Shown in pieces: positions 5,102 to 5,110 of a stretch of 5,110 nt of DNA. The position numbers and the translations under genes were made by a program. The notes under the pieces were generated by a model, which searched no databases, had not been told where the DNA came from, and worked only from the letters and a program-made list of their open reading frames with translations. The DNA is taken from the NCBI GenBank assembly GCA_003644895.1, contig QNDO01000124.1:1-5110 (forward strand), in the 5' to 3' direction. This stretch comes from Candidatus Hydrothermota bacterium (GTDB lineage Bacteria; Hydrothermota; Hydrothermia; UBA1063). Every line of letters begins with the position of its first letter. Position 1 is the first letter of the stretch.

Positions 5102-5110
5102 AAAAGCAAG
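5089..5110. repeat. 22-bp inverted repeat at the window edge
   Basis: Arms CTTGCTTT (5089-5096) and AAAGCAAG (5103-5110) are perfectly complementary around a six-base centre, ATACTA. The repeat overlaps the -10 of the candidate divergent promoter, a typical operator position. It has no following T-run on the minus strand, and the plus-strand side is cut off by the window, so a terminator role cannot be fully excluded. Confidence 0.5.

Overview
The window looks like a piece of an AT-rich bacterial chromosome. The bacterial assignment rests on a bacterial-type AspRS with a GAD insertion domain, a chromosomal XerC/D-type recombinase, and Shine-Dalgarno plus -10/-35 style signals. The lineage cannot be fixed from this sequence. 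Gene density is high and most genes are housekeeping. I see no rRNA, tRNA, CRISPR array, transposase or phage gene.

Layout. The plus-strand left half (1-2017) carries the 3' end of a membrane protein gene, possibly a UbiA-family prenyltransferase. Two bases later comes a complete aspS (aspartyl-tRNA synthetase). The minus-strand right half (2002-4971) carries, in transcription order, a copper P1B-type ATPase gene (copA) and then a complete xerD/xerC-type tyrosine recombinase gene. aspS and xerD converge and overlap by 16 bp, with no intrinsic terminator between them. The last 139 bases (4972-5110) are an intergenic region rich in inverted repeats. They hold a good candidate copA promoter and, at the edge, a candidate divergent promoter for a gene beyond the window.

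The main oddity is copA. Its first 152 codons encode an HMA copper-binding domain and the first two membrane helices (MA, MB), then stop. The rest of the pump, from the actuator domain to the C-terminus, is in the -1 frame and has no convincing start of its own. Between the two parts the usual helices M1 and M2, about 80-110 residues, are missing. This is therefore an internal deletion plus a frame change, not a simple frameshift. A 12-bp perfect palindrome containing GGAGG sits at the junction. Either the pump is a pseudogene or split gene, or the assembly is wrong here.

How the genes relate. aspS and its upstream partner look co-transcribed. copA and xerD lie in the same direction with 76 bp between them, and xerD may have its own, possibly leaderless, promoter. 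I found no convincing new biological system. The points most worth checking are the copA lesion and the structured, probably regulated, region upstream of it.
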